DNA of 64,000 bases from Actinoplanes cyaneus (GTDB lineage Bacteria; Actinomycetota; Actinomycetes; Mycobacteriales; Micromonosporaceae): assembly GCF_016862095.1 (NCBI RefSeq), contig NZ_BOMH01000013.1, positions 62,001 through 126,000 of the forward strand, written 5' to 3'. The notes below the pieces were generated by a model, which saw only the letters and a list, made by a program, of their open reading frames with translations, was not told the DNA's origin and did not search any database. Every line of letters starts with the position of its first letter. The stretch's first letter is position 1. The translations under genes and the position numbers were made by a program. This document shows, piece by piece, positions 33,404 to 42,386 of this stretch.

Positions 33404-34660
33404 ATGGTCAGCATGGCGCAGCTTCGCGAGCTGGACGTCGCCGCGTGGCACAACGGCGCGAGCGAGTGGAAGGCCCGGTACACGAACCTGCTGTCGACCG
33501 TGCACGACCTGCATGACAACGTGGACCCGCAGTTGTCGGCGGGCGCGTGGACCGGACCGGCCGGGGAGGCCGCGCTCGGCCACCTGCGCGGCCTGACGAC
33601 CGGGCTGGAGATCGACGCGCTGGAGTGCCAGGCGGTGTCGCTCGTGCTCTCCGGGCTCACGCACGCGTTCCGGATCAGCCAGAACAGCCTGCGCAGCGCG
33701 CTCGGGGCGGCCCGCTCGCAGGGCTTCCCGGTCGGGGAGGACGGGGTCGTCGGGATGCCGGACACGGCGATGGCGCGGCACGACCCGGAGTACGCCGAGT
33801 CCTGCCGTGACCAGCGAGCCCTCCTGCAGAAACTGCTCCAGCAGGCGGTGGACGCGGCGACGGTGGCCGATCAGTTGGCGTACGTGATGCTCGACCAGCT
33901 CAGTCAGCAGACCTTTCGGACCGACGTCGATGCGGCGCTGAACGAGGACGTCGGGATGGCGTCGAAGCTGGAGATCGACCTGATCGCGGCGACGGTTCCG
34001 GCCGGAGGCCCGGACGCGGTGGCGGCGTGGTGGGCCGGGCTGCCGCCGGAGGATCAGCAGACGTTGCGGATGGCGGCGCCGTGGGCCCTGGAGAACCTGA
34101 ACGGCATCCCAGCCGACGTCCGCGCAGCCCTGCACGGCACCGGCACCTACGACCGGGCCGGCGCTGCGAAGTGGGCGATCGGGCACTGGAACGACGCCGA
34201 GGCCAGCTATGACATCTTCGAGAACAATTGCACGAATTTCGTCTCGGCGACCCTGGCGGAGGCGGGCATGAAGGAGCAGGGTGGCTACTGGTCCGGCGAC
34301 TCGTGGTGGGAGGGTCCGCAGACCGGCAACAAGTTCATCGATGTCCATGGTGGTTCGCGGTCGGCGAGCTGGGCGCAGGCCCCGGAGTCCTATGAGTTCT
34401 GGAGCAATCATGGCACCGAGGTGACCACGGACCAGGCGGAACCCGGCGACATCATCTACTGGGAGACGCCGGGCGCGGGTGGCGGCCCGGGGGACGTGCA
34501 CCATTCGGCAATGGTCACCGCCGTCGTCGACGGGGACATCCGGTACACCCAGCACAACATCGATCAAGTCAATGCGTCTCTCGGCGCTCGCGGCCCGATC
34601 GGGGCGCTCGACGGGGGACACGACGTTGTTCATGTGGTTCGACCTGGATCGGACGGGTGA
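33404..34660 (+). CDS. WXG-type N-domain fused to an amidase/CHAP-like C-domain
   Basis: 418 residues. The N-terminal part (about 1-110) is helical with a central WTGPAGEAALGHL motif, as in WXG/PPE-like secretion domains. The C-terminal domain from about 265 matches the putative amidase (Amidase_6) family: YDIFENNCTNFVSATLAEAG carries the nucleophile Cys, and DVHHSAMVTAVV supplies the His. The family is related to CHAP/NlpC peptidoglycan amidases. The design suggests a type VII secreted wall hydrolase or toxin. Two in-frame Met codons (33404, 33413) are possible starts. The next gene starts four bases after its stop. Confidence 0.78.
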   Translation: MVSMAQLRELDVAAWHNGASEWKARYTNLLSTVHDLHDNVDPQLSAGAWTGPAGEAALGHLRGLTTGLEIDALECQAVSLVLSGLTHAFRISQNSLRSALGAARSQGFPVGEDGVVGMPDTAMARHDPEYAESCRDQRALLQKLLQQAVDAATVADQLAYVMLDQLSQQTFRTDVDAALNEDVGMASKLEIDLIAATVPAGGPDAVAAWWAGLPPEDQQTLRMAAPWALENLNGIPADVRAALHGTGTYDRAGAAKWAIGHWNDAEASYDIFENNCTNFVSATLAEAGMKEQGGYWSGDSWWEGPQTGNKFIDVHGGSRSASWAQAPESYEFWSNHGTEVTTDQAEPGDIIYWETPGAGGGPGDVHHSAMVTAVVDGDIRYTQHNIDQVNASLGARGPIGALDGGHDVVHVVRPGSDG

Positions 34661-34664
34661 GGCG

Positions 34665-35057
34665 ATGAGTACAACGGTGGGCCGCATCGGCCGTGGTGAG
34701 TTGCTGATCGGCGCCGGCGCGGCCGCGCTGGTCGCCGGCGCCCTCCTCATCTGGCCGTGGACGCTGATGGACAACGACTATCGATCGGCCTGGGGCACGG
34801 TCTGCAAGGGCTCGCAGGCACCTGAACCGGAGATGTCGCCGGCGGAGCTGCCGCTGGGGTTGGTGTCCACGGCGCTGTTGGTCCTGGCGGTTGTACTTCT
34901 CGTGCTCGCCTTTCGCCGGCTCGCCGGGCGGGGATTGCGGGTTCTCGCCGGGGCGCTGCTCATCGCCGGGATACTGGGCACGGTGCTGGCAGGCGCGTTC
35001 CTGCTCGTCGGCGTGATATTGCGAATTGATGCCGGGCCGGTGGACTGCTTCGGTTGA
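34665..35057 (+). CDS. small membrane protein after the amidase-type effector
   Basis: 130 residues with three hydrophobic segments (about 12-33, 64-84 and 92-117) and a short external region containing two Cys. Family not recognised. GGGTGAGG before the ATG overlaps the effector stop, so it belongs to the same transcript. Position and topology fit an immunity or accessory membrane protein, but nothing in the sequence proves that. Confidence 0.65.
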   Translation: MSTTVGRIGRGELLIGAGAAALVAGALLIWPWTLMDNDYRSAWGTVCKGSQAPEPEMSPAELPLGLVSTALLVLAVVLLVLAFRRLAGRGLRVLAGALLIAGILGTVLAGAFLLVGVILRIDAGPVDCFG

Positions 35058-35089
35058 CGTACGCGCCGAGCCGTTGATACTCGTGAGTA
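35054..35089 (+). promoter_or_regulatory. promoter with TetR-like operator before the molybdoenzyme gene
   Basis: TTGACG (35054-35059), 16 bases, then GATACT (35076-35081). The dyad TACTC-GT-GAGTA (35078-35089) overlaps the -10. Dyads of this shape are common operators for TetR-family regulators of fatty-acid genes in actinobacteria, which fits the acyl-CoA dehydrogenase downstream. No regulator gene is adjacent. Confidence 0.5.
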
Positions 35090-35117
35090 ACAATGGCTGG
35101 AAGGCTGGTGAGACGTC

Positions 35118-37277
35118 ATGGTGGACGTGGATCGCACGGCATATCGCACGTGTCCGCTCTGTGAGGCTGCCTGTGGCCTCGAGCTCAGCATCGCCGGCGA
35201 CACGCTGGCCGCCGTCCGCGGTGACCGCGATCACGTCTTCAGCCACGGCTTCATCTGCCCGAAGGGTGCGACGTTCGGGCAGCTCTCCGGCGACCCGGAC
35301 CGGCTGCGTCGTCCGCTGGTGCGCCGGGACGGGCAGCACGTCGAGGTTTCCTGGGACGAGGCGTTCGCCGCTGTCGAGGCGGGCCTGCGGCCGATCATCG
35401 AGGGGTACGGCGGGCAGGCCGTCGCCGCGTACCTGGGGAATCCGAACGTGCACACCATGGCCGGTGGTCTCTACGTCACGCCACTGCTCAAGGCGCTCGG
35501 CACCCGGAACGTCTTCTCCGCCAGCACTGTCGATCAGATGCCGAAGCACGTCTCGTGCGGCTACCTGTACGGCAGTCCGCTGGCGATCCCGGTGCCGGAC
35601 CTGGACCGCACGGACTTCCTGCTGATGCTCGGCGCCAATCCGTGGGAGTCGAACGGCAGCCTGGCGACGGCTGCGGACTTCCCGGGCCGGCTGAAGGCGA
35701 TCCAGGCGCGCGGGGGCCGGTTCGTGGTGGTGGACCCGCGGCGGACGCGGACGGCCGAGCACGCCGACGAGCACCTGTTCATCCGGCCGGGCACCGATGC
35801 GTTCCTGCTGTTCGGGATCGTGCACACGCTGTTCGCGGAGGGGCTGACCGATCTGGGGCGGCTCACGCCGTACGCGCAAGGGGTGGATGATCTCGAAACG
35901 CTCGCGAAGGACTTCTCGCCGGAGGCGGTGACCGGGATCTGCGACGTGCCGGCGGAGCGGATCCGGGGGCTGGCGCGTGAGCTGGCCGCCGCCCCGACCG
36001 CCGCGGTCTACGGGCGGATCGGAACGTGCACCGTCGAGTTCGGCACGCTGACGAGCTGGCTCGTCGACGTGGTGAACGTGCTGACCGGGAACCTGGACCG
36101 GCCCGGCGGGGTGATGTTCCCGCTGGCGGCGCACGTGCGGCGGTCCGCGGGAGCGGGTGGGAAGGGCTTCACGACCGGGCGCTGGCGCAGCCGGGTGCGC
36201 GGGCTGCCCGAGGTGAAGGGCGAACTGCCGGTCGCGACACTGGCCGACGAGATCGAGACGCCGGGGGAGGGGCAGGTCCGCGCGTTCCTGACGGTCGCCG
36301 GGAACCCGGTGCTGTCCGCGCCGAACAGCGGGCGGCTCGACCGGGCGCTGGCCGGGCTGGACTTCATGGTCAGCGTCGATCCGTATCTGAACGAGACGAC
36401 CCGGCACGCGGACGTGATCCTGCCGCCGCTGGACGCGACGCAGAAGGGGCACTACGACTTCTCGTTCCTGGCCCTGGCGGTGCGGAACTTCGCCGCCTAC
36501 TCGCCGCCGGTGTTCCCGGCCGACCCGGGCGGGCTGGACGAGTGCGACATCCTGGCCCGCCTGATCCTGATCGTTTCCGGTCAGGGCGCCGGAACCGACC
36601 CGGCGGTGCTGCACGACCGGATGCTGGCGCAGGCGTTGCAGCGGGCCGGGCTGGAGGAGGCGGCCGGGGACGGCCCGGCGGAACGGCTGCTGGACGTGGC
36701 GTTGCGGTCCGGCGCGTACGGCCTGTCGCTCGACGACCTGCTCGCGGCCCCGCACGGCGTCGACCTCGGCCCGCTGCAGCCCCGGATCCCGGAGGTGCTG
36801 CGCACGCCGAGCGGCATGATCGAGCTGTGCGCGCCGCCGCTTGCCGAGGAGGCCGCGCGGCTGCGGGCGGCGCTGGACCGGCCGCGCCCGGGGCTGGTCC
36901 TCATCGGCCGGCGGCATCTGCGCTCGAACAACAGCTGGATGCACAACGTGCCGGCGCTGGTGAAGGGCCGGTCGCGCTGCACCCTGCAGGTCCACCCGCT
37001 GGACGCGGACCGGCTCACGCTGGCCGACGGGCTCGCGGCGCAGGTCAGCTCGCGGGCCGGGTCGCTGGCCGCGACGGTCGAGGTGACCGACCGGGTGATG
37101 CCGGGCGTGGTGAGCCTGCCGCACGGCTGGGGGCACGACCTGCCCGGCACCCGGATGACGGTGGCCGCCGAGCATGCCGGGGTGAACTCGAACATCCTCA
37201 CCGACGACCTGGTGATCGACCCGCTGTCGGGCAACGCGGTGCTCAACGGCATCCCGGTGGAGATCGAACCGGCGTGA
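35118..37277 (+). CDS. molybdopterin-dependent oxidoreductase
   Basis: 719 residues of the Mo/W-bisMGD family (formate dehydrogenase/nitrate reductase type). The N-terminal [4Fe-4S] motif has Cys12, Cys15, Cys19 and Cys47. Central molybdopterin-binding segments include YLGNPNVHTMAGG and MLGANPWESNGS. The C-terminal dinucleotide-binding domain starts near 580 (LIGRRHLRSNNSWMHN; LPHGWGHD). No twin-arginine signal, so cytoplasmic. An acyl-CoA dehydrogenase-like gene follows after 51 bases on the same strand. The physiological substrate is unknown. Confidence 0.87.
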   Translation: MVDVDRTAYRTCPLCEAACGLELSIAGDTLAAVRGDRDHVFSHGFICPKGATFGQLSGDPDRLRRPLVRRDGQHVEVSWDEAFAAVEAGLRPIIEGYGGQAVAAYLGNPNVHTMAGGLYVTPLLKALGTRNVFSASTVDQMPKHVSCGYLYGSPLAIPVPDLDRTDFLLMLGANPWESNGSLATAADFPGRLKAIQARGGRFVVVDPRRTRTAEHADEHLFIRPGTDAFLLFGIVHTLFAEGLTDLGRLTPYAQGVDDLETLAKDFSPEAVTGICDVPAERIRGLARELAAAPTAAVYGRIGTCTVEFGTLTSWLVDVVNVLTGNLDRPGGVMFPLAAHVRRSAGAGGKGFTTGRWRSRVRGLPEVKGELPVATLADEIETPGEGQVRAFLTVAGNPVLSAPNSGRLDRALAGLDFMVSVDPYLNETTRHADVILPPLDATQKGHYDFSFLALAVRNFAAYSPPVFPADPGGLDECDILARLILIVSGQGAGTDPAVLHDRMLAQALQRAGLEEAAGDGPAERLLDVALRSGAYGLSLDDLLAAPHGVDLGPLQPRIPEVLRTPSGMIELCAPPLAEEAARLRAALDRPRPGLVLIGRRHLRSNNSWMHNVPALVKGRSRCTLQVHPLDADRLTLADGLAAQVSSRAGSLAATVEVTDRVMPGVVSLPHGWGHDLPGTRMTVAAEHAGVNSNILTDDLVIDPLSGNAVLNGIPVEIEPA

Positions 37278-37328
37278 TCATCGTGCTCCCCGACGTTCTC
37301 ACCACCCTTCGAGAGGATCTCTGAAACA

Positions 37329-38993
37329 GTGCTGTTCAACCCGAACACGGCCGACTTCGCGCAGTTCGACGACGAGACGCGCCGCCTGCTGCGCGCCACC
37401 GTCGACTTCTTCGAGGAGCGCGGGAAGAAGGCGCTGATCGAGCGCTACATCAACCGCTCCTGGTACGACGACTTCCTCGCCTTCTCCGCGAAGGAGGGAC
37501 TGTTCGCGACGTTCCTGACGCCCGGTGGCGGCGACAAGCGCTGGGACACCGCGCGCAACGCCGTGCTCAGCGAGATCCTCGGCTTCTACGGCCTCGACTA
37601 CTGGTACGTCTGGCAGGTGACCGTTCTCGGTCTCGGGCCGGTCTGGCAGAGCGCCAACGAGGTGGCCCGGGCCCGCGCCGCCCGGCTGCTCGACGAGGGA
37701 CACGTGATGGCGTTCGGGCTGTCCGAGCGGGCGCACGGCGCGGACATCTACTCCACCGACATGGTGCTCACGCGCACCGGCGAGGGCTATGTCGCCAACG
37801 GCACGAAGTACTACATCGGCAACGGCAACGTCGCCGGGCTCGTGTCGGTGTTCGGCAGGACCGAGGACGGCTACGTCTTCTTCGAGGCCGACAGCCGCCA
37901 CCCGGACTACCACCTGATCAAGAACGTCGTGAACAAGCAGATGTACGTCAGCACGTTCGAGCTGCGCGACTACCCGGTGCGCGAGGAGAACGTCCTGCAC
38001 ACCGGTCAGGCCGCGTTCGACGCCGCGCTGAACACCGTCAACGTCGGCAAGTTCAACCTGTGCACGGCCGCGATCGGCATCTGCGAGCACGCCATGTACG
38101 AGGCGGTCACGCACGCCCACCAGCGCATCCTGTACGGCAAGCCGGTCACGAACTTCCCGCACGTGCGGCGCGAGCTGACCGACGCGTACGTCCGGCTGGT
38201 CGCCATGAAGCTCTTCAGCGACCGTGCCGTGGACTACTTCCGCTCGGCCGGCCCGGACGACCGCCGCTATCTGCTGTTCAACCCGATGACGAAGATGAAG
38301 GTCACGACCGAGGGCGAACGGGTCGTCGACCTGATGTGGGACGTGATCGCGGCCAAGGGCTTCGAGGCCGACACCTACTTCGACAAGGCGGCGATGGACA
38401 TCCGCGGCCTGCCCAAGCTCGAGGGCACGGTGCACGTGAACCTCGCGCTGATCCTCAAGTTCATGCCGAACTACCTGCACGACCCCGCCGACTTCGCGCC
38501 CGTCCCGACCCGGCACGACGCCGCCGACGACGAGTTCCTGTTCCGGCAGGGCCCCGCGCGTGGGCTCGGCTCGATCAAGTTCCACGACTGGCGGATCGCG
38601 TACGACCGTTTCGCGCACCTGCCCAACGTCGCCCGTCTCCGGCAGCAGGCCGACGCGCTGTGCACCCTGGACGTCGCGAAGGAGCAGCACGCCGACCTGG
38701 ACTTCCTGCTCTCGGTCGGGCAGCTGTTCGCCCTGGTCGTCTACGGGCACCTGATCCTGGAGCAGGCCGAGCTGACCGGGGTGGACGCGGCGCTGCTGGA
38801 CGAGATCTTCGCGGTGCTGGTGCGGGACTTCGCGCAGTACGCGACGGAGCTGCACGGCAAGACGACGACCACCGACGAGCAGGCCGCGTGGGCGCTCGCC
38901 CAGGTGCTGCGGCCGGTCGCTGACGAGGCCCGCACCGCGGCGGTCTGGGAGCAGGTGCTGTCGCTCGTCGGCGCGTACGAGATGCGGCAGTAG
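37329..38993 (+). CDS. acyl-CoA dehydrogenase-like flavoprotein
   Basis: 554 residues. The middle has the acyl-CoA dehydrogenase fold: MAFGLSERAHGADIYSTDM (FAD-binding region), a beta domain (GYVANGTKYYIGNGN), and the helical C-domain beginning FNLCTAAIGICEHAMYEAV. It is about 150 residues longer than standard family members, with an extended N-terminus and a C-terminal helical addition, so the substrate may be unusual. GTG start. Probably in the same transcript as the molybdoenzyme. The extreme 3' end is duplicated just downstream (39013-39030). Confidence 0.82.
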   Translation: MLFNPNTADFAQFDDETRRLLRATVDFFEERGKKALIERYINRSWYDDFLAFSAKEGLFATFLTPGGGDKRWDTARNAVLSEILGFYGLDYWYVWQVTVLGLGPVWQSANEVARARAARLLDEGHVMAFGLSERAHGADIYSTDMVLTRTGEGYVANGTKYYIGNGNVAGLVSVFGRTEDGYVFFEADSRHPDYHLIKNVVNKQMYVSTFELRDYPVREENVLHTGQAAFDAALNTVNVGKFNLCTAAIGICEHAMYEAVTHAHQRILYGKPVTNFPHVRRELTDAYVRLVAMKLFSDRAVDYFRSAGPDDRRYLLFNPMTKMKVTTEGERVVDLMWDVIAAKGFEADTYFDKAAMDIRGLPKLEGTVHVNLALILKFMPNYLHDPADFAPVPTRHDAADDEFLFRQGPARGLGSIKFHDWRIAYDRFAHLPNVARLRQQADALCTLDVAKEQHADLDFLLSVGQLFALVVYGHLILEQAELTGVDAALLDEIFAVLVRDFAQYATELHGKTTTTDEQAAWALAQVLRPVADEARTAAVWEQVLSLVGAYEMRQ

Positions 38994-39030
38994 AAAACGC
39001 CATGAGTCGGCCGCGTACGAGATGCGGCAG
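38973..39030. repeat. direct duplication of the acyl-CoA dehydrogenase 3' end
   Basis: The 18-mer GCGTACGAGATGCGGCAG occurs at 38973-38990 (last codons of the gene) and again at 39013-39030, exactly 40 bases later. Flanks are similar (TCGGC before; TAGAAAACGC versus GTGAAAGACGC after). It is a recent local duplication that left a non-coding copy of the gene end. Confidence 0.85.
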
Positions 39031-39052
39031 GTGAAAGACGCTATAAACAGGC

Positions 39053-39748
39053 ATGGCCGTTGACCTGCTCGACGTCGTCGGTGCCGAACGGGCGCCCGGC
39101 GACCTCGCCGCCTACTTCGACGAGAAGGGGGAGCGGCGGTTCACCGGGCGCCGCTTCGACGGGTTCGCGGACGGCGGGGACCTGCCCGCCGTCCGCGACG
39201 TGATCACCCCGCACGACCTGCTCGCGGTGCAGGCGCTCTCCGCCGTGATTCCCGCGGAGACCATGTTCGACCTGCTCGACGGCGATCTCGGCCGACAGGT
39301 CGGCGCCTTGCTGGCCCGGGTGCCGGCCGATCTGGAGCTGGGCACCCGCGACGCTCGCGGGCACGTCGGCAACCAGAGCGCGATCTCGGAGGCCTGGGCC
39401 CTGCTGCGGGATCAGCGCGATGTCGGGTTCGTGCGGGCCGGCAAGCTGATCGCCCGCAAGCGCCCGCATCTGATCCCCGTCTACGACCGGGTGATCCGCT
39501 GCCTCTACGGCCGTCCGCAGCAGGTCTGGCTGCGGCTGCACGACCGGCTCGCCGGGGACGGCGCGCAGCTGCGCGGGGCGCTCGCCGCACTGCGGACCCG
39601 GGCCGAACTGCCGCCCCGGATCAGCCTGCTGCGAGTGCTCGACGTGGTGCTGTGGATGCGCCACCACGAGGAGCATCGCGAGCAGGACTGCCCGGGGTTC
39701 GGCACGGTCTCGCTCGACCGGATGCACCCGGACCCGCCCGGCATGTGA
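39053..39748 (+). CDS. DUF6308-like conserved protein
   Basis: 231-residue soluble protein. The segment GKLIARKRPHLIPVYDRVI is what I recall of actinobacterial DUF6308 proteins of this length; that assignment is from memory of the family and moderate. Mixed alpha composition, no signal or membrane helix. Function unknown. ATG start at 39053, in a separate position after the duplicated end of the dehydrogenase gene. Confidence 0.65.
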   Translation: MAVDLLDVVGAERAPGDLAAYFDEKGERRFTGRRFDGFADGGDLPAVRDVITPHDLLAVQALSAVIPAETMFDLLDGDLGRQVGALLARVPADLELGTRDARGHVGNQSAISEAWALLRDQRDVGFVRAGKLIARKRPHLIPVYDRVIRCLYGRPQQVWLRLHDRLAGDGAQLRGALAALRTRAELPPRISLLRVLDVVLWMRHHEEHREQDCPGFGTVSLDRMHPDPPGM

Positions 39749-39829
39749 CCCCCTTCACGTGACGGCGGTCACGGTCTACCGTTCCGGCATGTCCACCCCG
39801 CCGGTGGCCATGTCGAAGGAGGCGACTCC

Positions 39830-41662
39830 ATGGACCCCTCGCTCGCCCGGCGGTGCGCCGACACCGCACGAGGCCTGACCGTTCCCGCCCTGCTGCACCG
39901 CAACGCCACCGAGTCCGGCGACCTGCCGGCCCTGAGCACTCTGGACCCCCCGGGCACGCTGACCTGGCGCGAGTTGCGCGACCGGGTGGCCCGGTTCTCC
40001 CGTGGACTGGCCGGCCTCGGGCTCGGCGCCGGCGACCGGATGTTGATCCTGATGTCCAGCCGGCCCGAGCACTGGATCGCCGACCTGGCCGCCGTGCATC
40101 TGGGCGCCATCCCGTCCACCGTGTACGCGACGCTCGCTCCGTCGCAGCTCACCTACGTGGCCCGGCACAGCGGGGCGAAGATCGTCGTGGTCGAGGGCGA
40201 GGCCGAGCTCGCCCGCTGCGCCGAGGCCCTGGCCGCGCTGCCGCAGCTCGAGCACGTCATCGTGCTCGACGACGCGCTCACCGGGGATCGGCTGGTCAGC
40301 TTCCGGGAGGTGGCCGCCCACCCCGCGGACCCGGAGGCGTTCGACAACCAGTGGCGCGATATCCGGCCCGAGCAGCCGGTCACGCTGCTGTACACGTCCG
40401 GGACCACCGGCGATCCCAAGGGCGTGGTGCTCACCCACCACAACGTGATCTACCAGTGCGTGGTGCTGGAGGCGACGGTCGAGATGCCGGATCACGCGGC
40501 ATCCGTGGCGTACCTGCCCCTCGCGCACATCGCGGAACGGATGCTCAGCGTCTACAACGCGATCTACCGGGCCGGGCACGTCACCATCTGCCGCGACCCG
40601 GCGCGGTTGCTCGCCGGGCTGGTCAGCGTGCGGCCGGTCACGTTCTTCGGCGTGCCGCGGATCTGGGAGAAGATGGTGGCCGGCATCCAGGCGCAGCTCG
40701 CCGGGGCCGATCCAGCCGTCCGCACCGCGGTGGAGACCTCCCGCGAGGTGGCGCTGCAGGCGTACCGGCTGCGCGGCGCCGAGCAGCCCGTGCCGCCCGA
40801 GCTGCAGACCCGGCTCGACGTGGCCGACACCCGGGTGCTGCGGCCGTTGCGGGCCAAGCTCGGCCTGGACAACGTCGTCTGGCCGGGCAGCGGGGCGGCG
40901 CCGATCCCCGTCGAGGTGCTGCTCTACCTCGCCGGGATCGGCATCGACGTGCTGGAGGTCTGGGGCATGACCGAGACGACCGGCACCGCCACGATCAACA
41001 CGCCGGAGCACTTCCGGACCGGAACCGTCGGGCGGGTCAACGCCGGCATGGAGCTCAGAATCGCCGAGGACGGGGAGATCCTGGTCCGCGGGCCGCTGGT
41101 CTGCGCCGGGTACCTCCAGCCGGACGGCAGCGTCGCGCCGGTCACCGACGCCGCCGGATGGCTGGCCACCGGGGACGTGGGCACCCTCGACGCGGACGGC
41201 TTCCTGACGATCACCGACCGGAAGAAAGAGCTGATCATCAGCTCCGGCGGGAAGAACATCGCGCCGGCCCAGATCGAGAACCTGCTCCGGGCGCATCCGC
41301 TGATCGCGCAGGCGGTCGCCGTCGGGGACCGGCGGCCGTACGTCACGGCCCTGATCGTCCTCGACGACGAGACCACGCCGAGCTGGGCCGCGCGGCAGGG
41401 GATCACGGACACGTCCCTCCCGGCACTGTCGGTGAACCCGGCGCTGCTCGCCGAGATCACCATGGCGGTGGCCGCCGCCAACGGCCGGTTGTCCCGTCCC
41501 GAGCAGGTGAAACGCTTCCACGTCCTGCCGCACGGGTGGACGCCGGAGAGCGGGGAGCTGACCCCGACGCTGAAGCTGCGGCGGCGGGTCGTCCACGACC
41601 GCTACGCGGAGGCGATCGGTGACCTCTACGCCGGGGAGCAGCAGGTGGCCTCCGCCGGATGA
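39830..41662 (+). CDS. long-chain acyl-CoA synthetase (AMP-binding)
   Basis: 610 residues of the ANL adenylating superfamily, FadD15-like. Phosphate-binding loop YTSGTTGDPKG near residue 185; adenine-binding VWGMTETTGTA near 380; hinge DRKKELIISSGGKNI near 465; catalytic Lys in TPTLKLRR near 588. It activates a fatty acid to acyl-CoA using ATP. GGAGG lies 9 bases before the ATG. Together with the upstream dehydrogenase it suggests acyl-CoA metabolism, although it is a separate unit from that gene. Confidence 0.92.
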   Translation: MDPSLARRCADTARGLTVPALLHRNATESGDLPALSTLDPPGTLTWRELRDRVARFSRGLAGLGLGAGDRMLILMSSRPEHWIADLAAVHLGAIPSTVYATLAPSQLTYVARHSGAKIVVVEGEAELARCAEALAALPQLEHVIVLDDALTGDRLVSFREVAAHPADPEAFDNQWRDIRPEQPVTLLYTSGTTGDPKGVVLTHHNVIYQCVVLEATVEMPDHAASVAYLPLAHIAERMLSVYNAIYRAGHVTICRDPARLLAGLVSVRPVTFFGVPRIWEKMVAGIQAQLAGADPAVRTAVETSREVALQAYRLRGAEQPVPPELQTRLDVADTRVLRPLRAKLGLDNVVWPGSGAAPIPVEVLLYLAGIGIDVLEVWGMTETTGTATINTPEHFRTGTVGRVNAGMELRIAEDGEILVRGPLVCAGYLQPDGSVAPVTDAAGWLATGDVGTLDADGFLTITDRKKELIISSGGKNIAPAQIENLLRAHPLIAQAVAVGDRRPYVTALIVLDDETTPSWAARQGITDTSLPALSVNPALLAEITMAVAAANGRLSRPEQVKRFHVLPHGWTPESGELTPTLKLRRRVVHDRYAEAIGDLYAGEQQVASAG

Positions 41663-41696
41663 CGTCCGGCTTGCGGCGGGCGGGCAGGATGGCCCG

Positions 41697-42356
41697 GTGA
41701 TCGGAGATCGGGTCCACGTGTCCGCCGCCGCGGTGGCTCTCGTCGTGCTGCTCGCCGGGTGTGCGCGACCGGTGGGAGAGACGAGTACGGGAACTGTCGA
41801 GGCGGCTGACGGCGTGTCCGTCAGTGTCCCTGCCAGCTCGCCTCCCGGTGTGGCGGCCAGCCCGCCGCCCTCGGCGGCGGCCTGCCCGCCGGAAGGGGTG
41901 CGCGTGGCAGTGGGGGACGGGGACGCCGCGGCGGGCCTGCGGGTGCTCGGCGTGACGCTCACCAACTGCGGCCGGGGCACCTACCGGGTCGACGGCTACC
42001 CCGTGGTGCGGTCGCTCGACGAGGACCGCGCGGTTCTCGACGTGAACGTGCTGAAGGGTGTCGAGGAGATCACCGGGTCCGTCCCGGACTGGAGCGGGCC
42101 GCCGAAGCCGGTCACCTTGAAACCCGGCCAGCGGGCCACCACCGTTGTGGCCTGGCGCAACACCTACGACGACATCCGGAACGGGCCGGTGACCGTGAAG
42201 TATCTGGAGGTGGCGCCGCTGGCCGGCCGCCCGGCGCAGGTCATCGCCCCGGACGGCGGCCTGGACCTGGGCAGCACCGGCCGGATCGGCGTCAGCCCGT
42301 GGCGGCTCGACCCGAACGCCTCGGCGTCGACGGCCCCGGCCCGGCCGGTGCCCTGA
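41697..42356 (+). CDS. DUF4232-type lipoprotein
   Basis: 219 residues. A lipoprotein signal (lipobox LLAGC) is followed by a Ser/Pro/Ala linker and a DUF4232-like beta-sandwich with a Cys pair (CPPEGVRV; TNCGRGTYRVDGYPVV). Found widely as actinobacterial cell-surface proteins of unknown role. GTG start at 41697 with AGGAT upstream; an earlier in-frame ATG at 41619 lies within the acyl-CoA synthetase gene and lacks a signal peptide. Ends convergently near the glycosyltransferase at 42387. Confidence 0.78.
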   Translation: MIGDRVHVSAAAVALVVLLAGCARPVGETSTGTVEAADGVSVSVPASSPPGVAASPPPSAAACPPEGVRVAVGDGDAAAGLRVLGVTLTNCGRGTYRVDGYPVVRSLDEDRAVLDVNVLKGVEEITGSVPDWSGPPKPVTLKPGQRATTVVAWRNTYDDIRNGPVTVKYLEVAPLAGRPAQVIAPDGGLDLGSTGRIGVSPWRLDPNASASTAPARPVP

Positions 42357-42386
42357 ACGGCCGGGGGAACGTGGCAGGGGCCGCGG

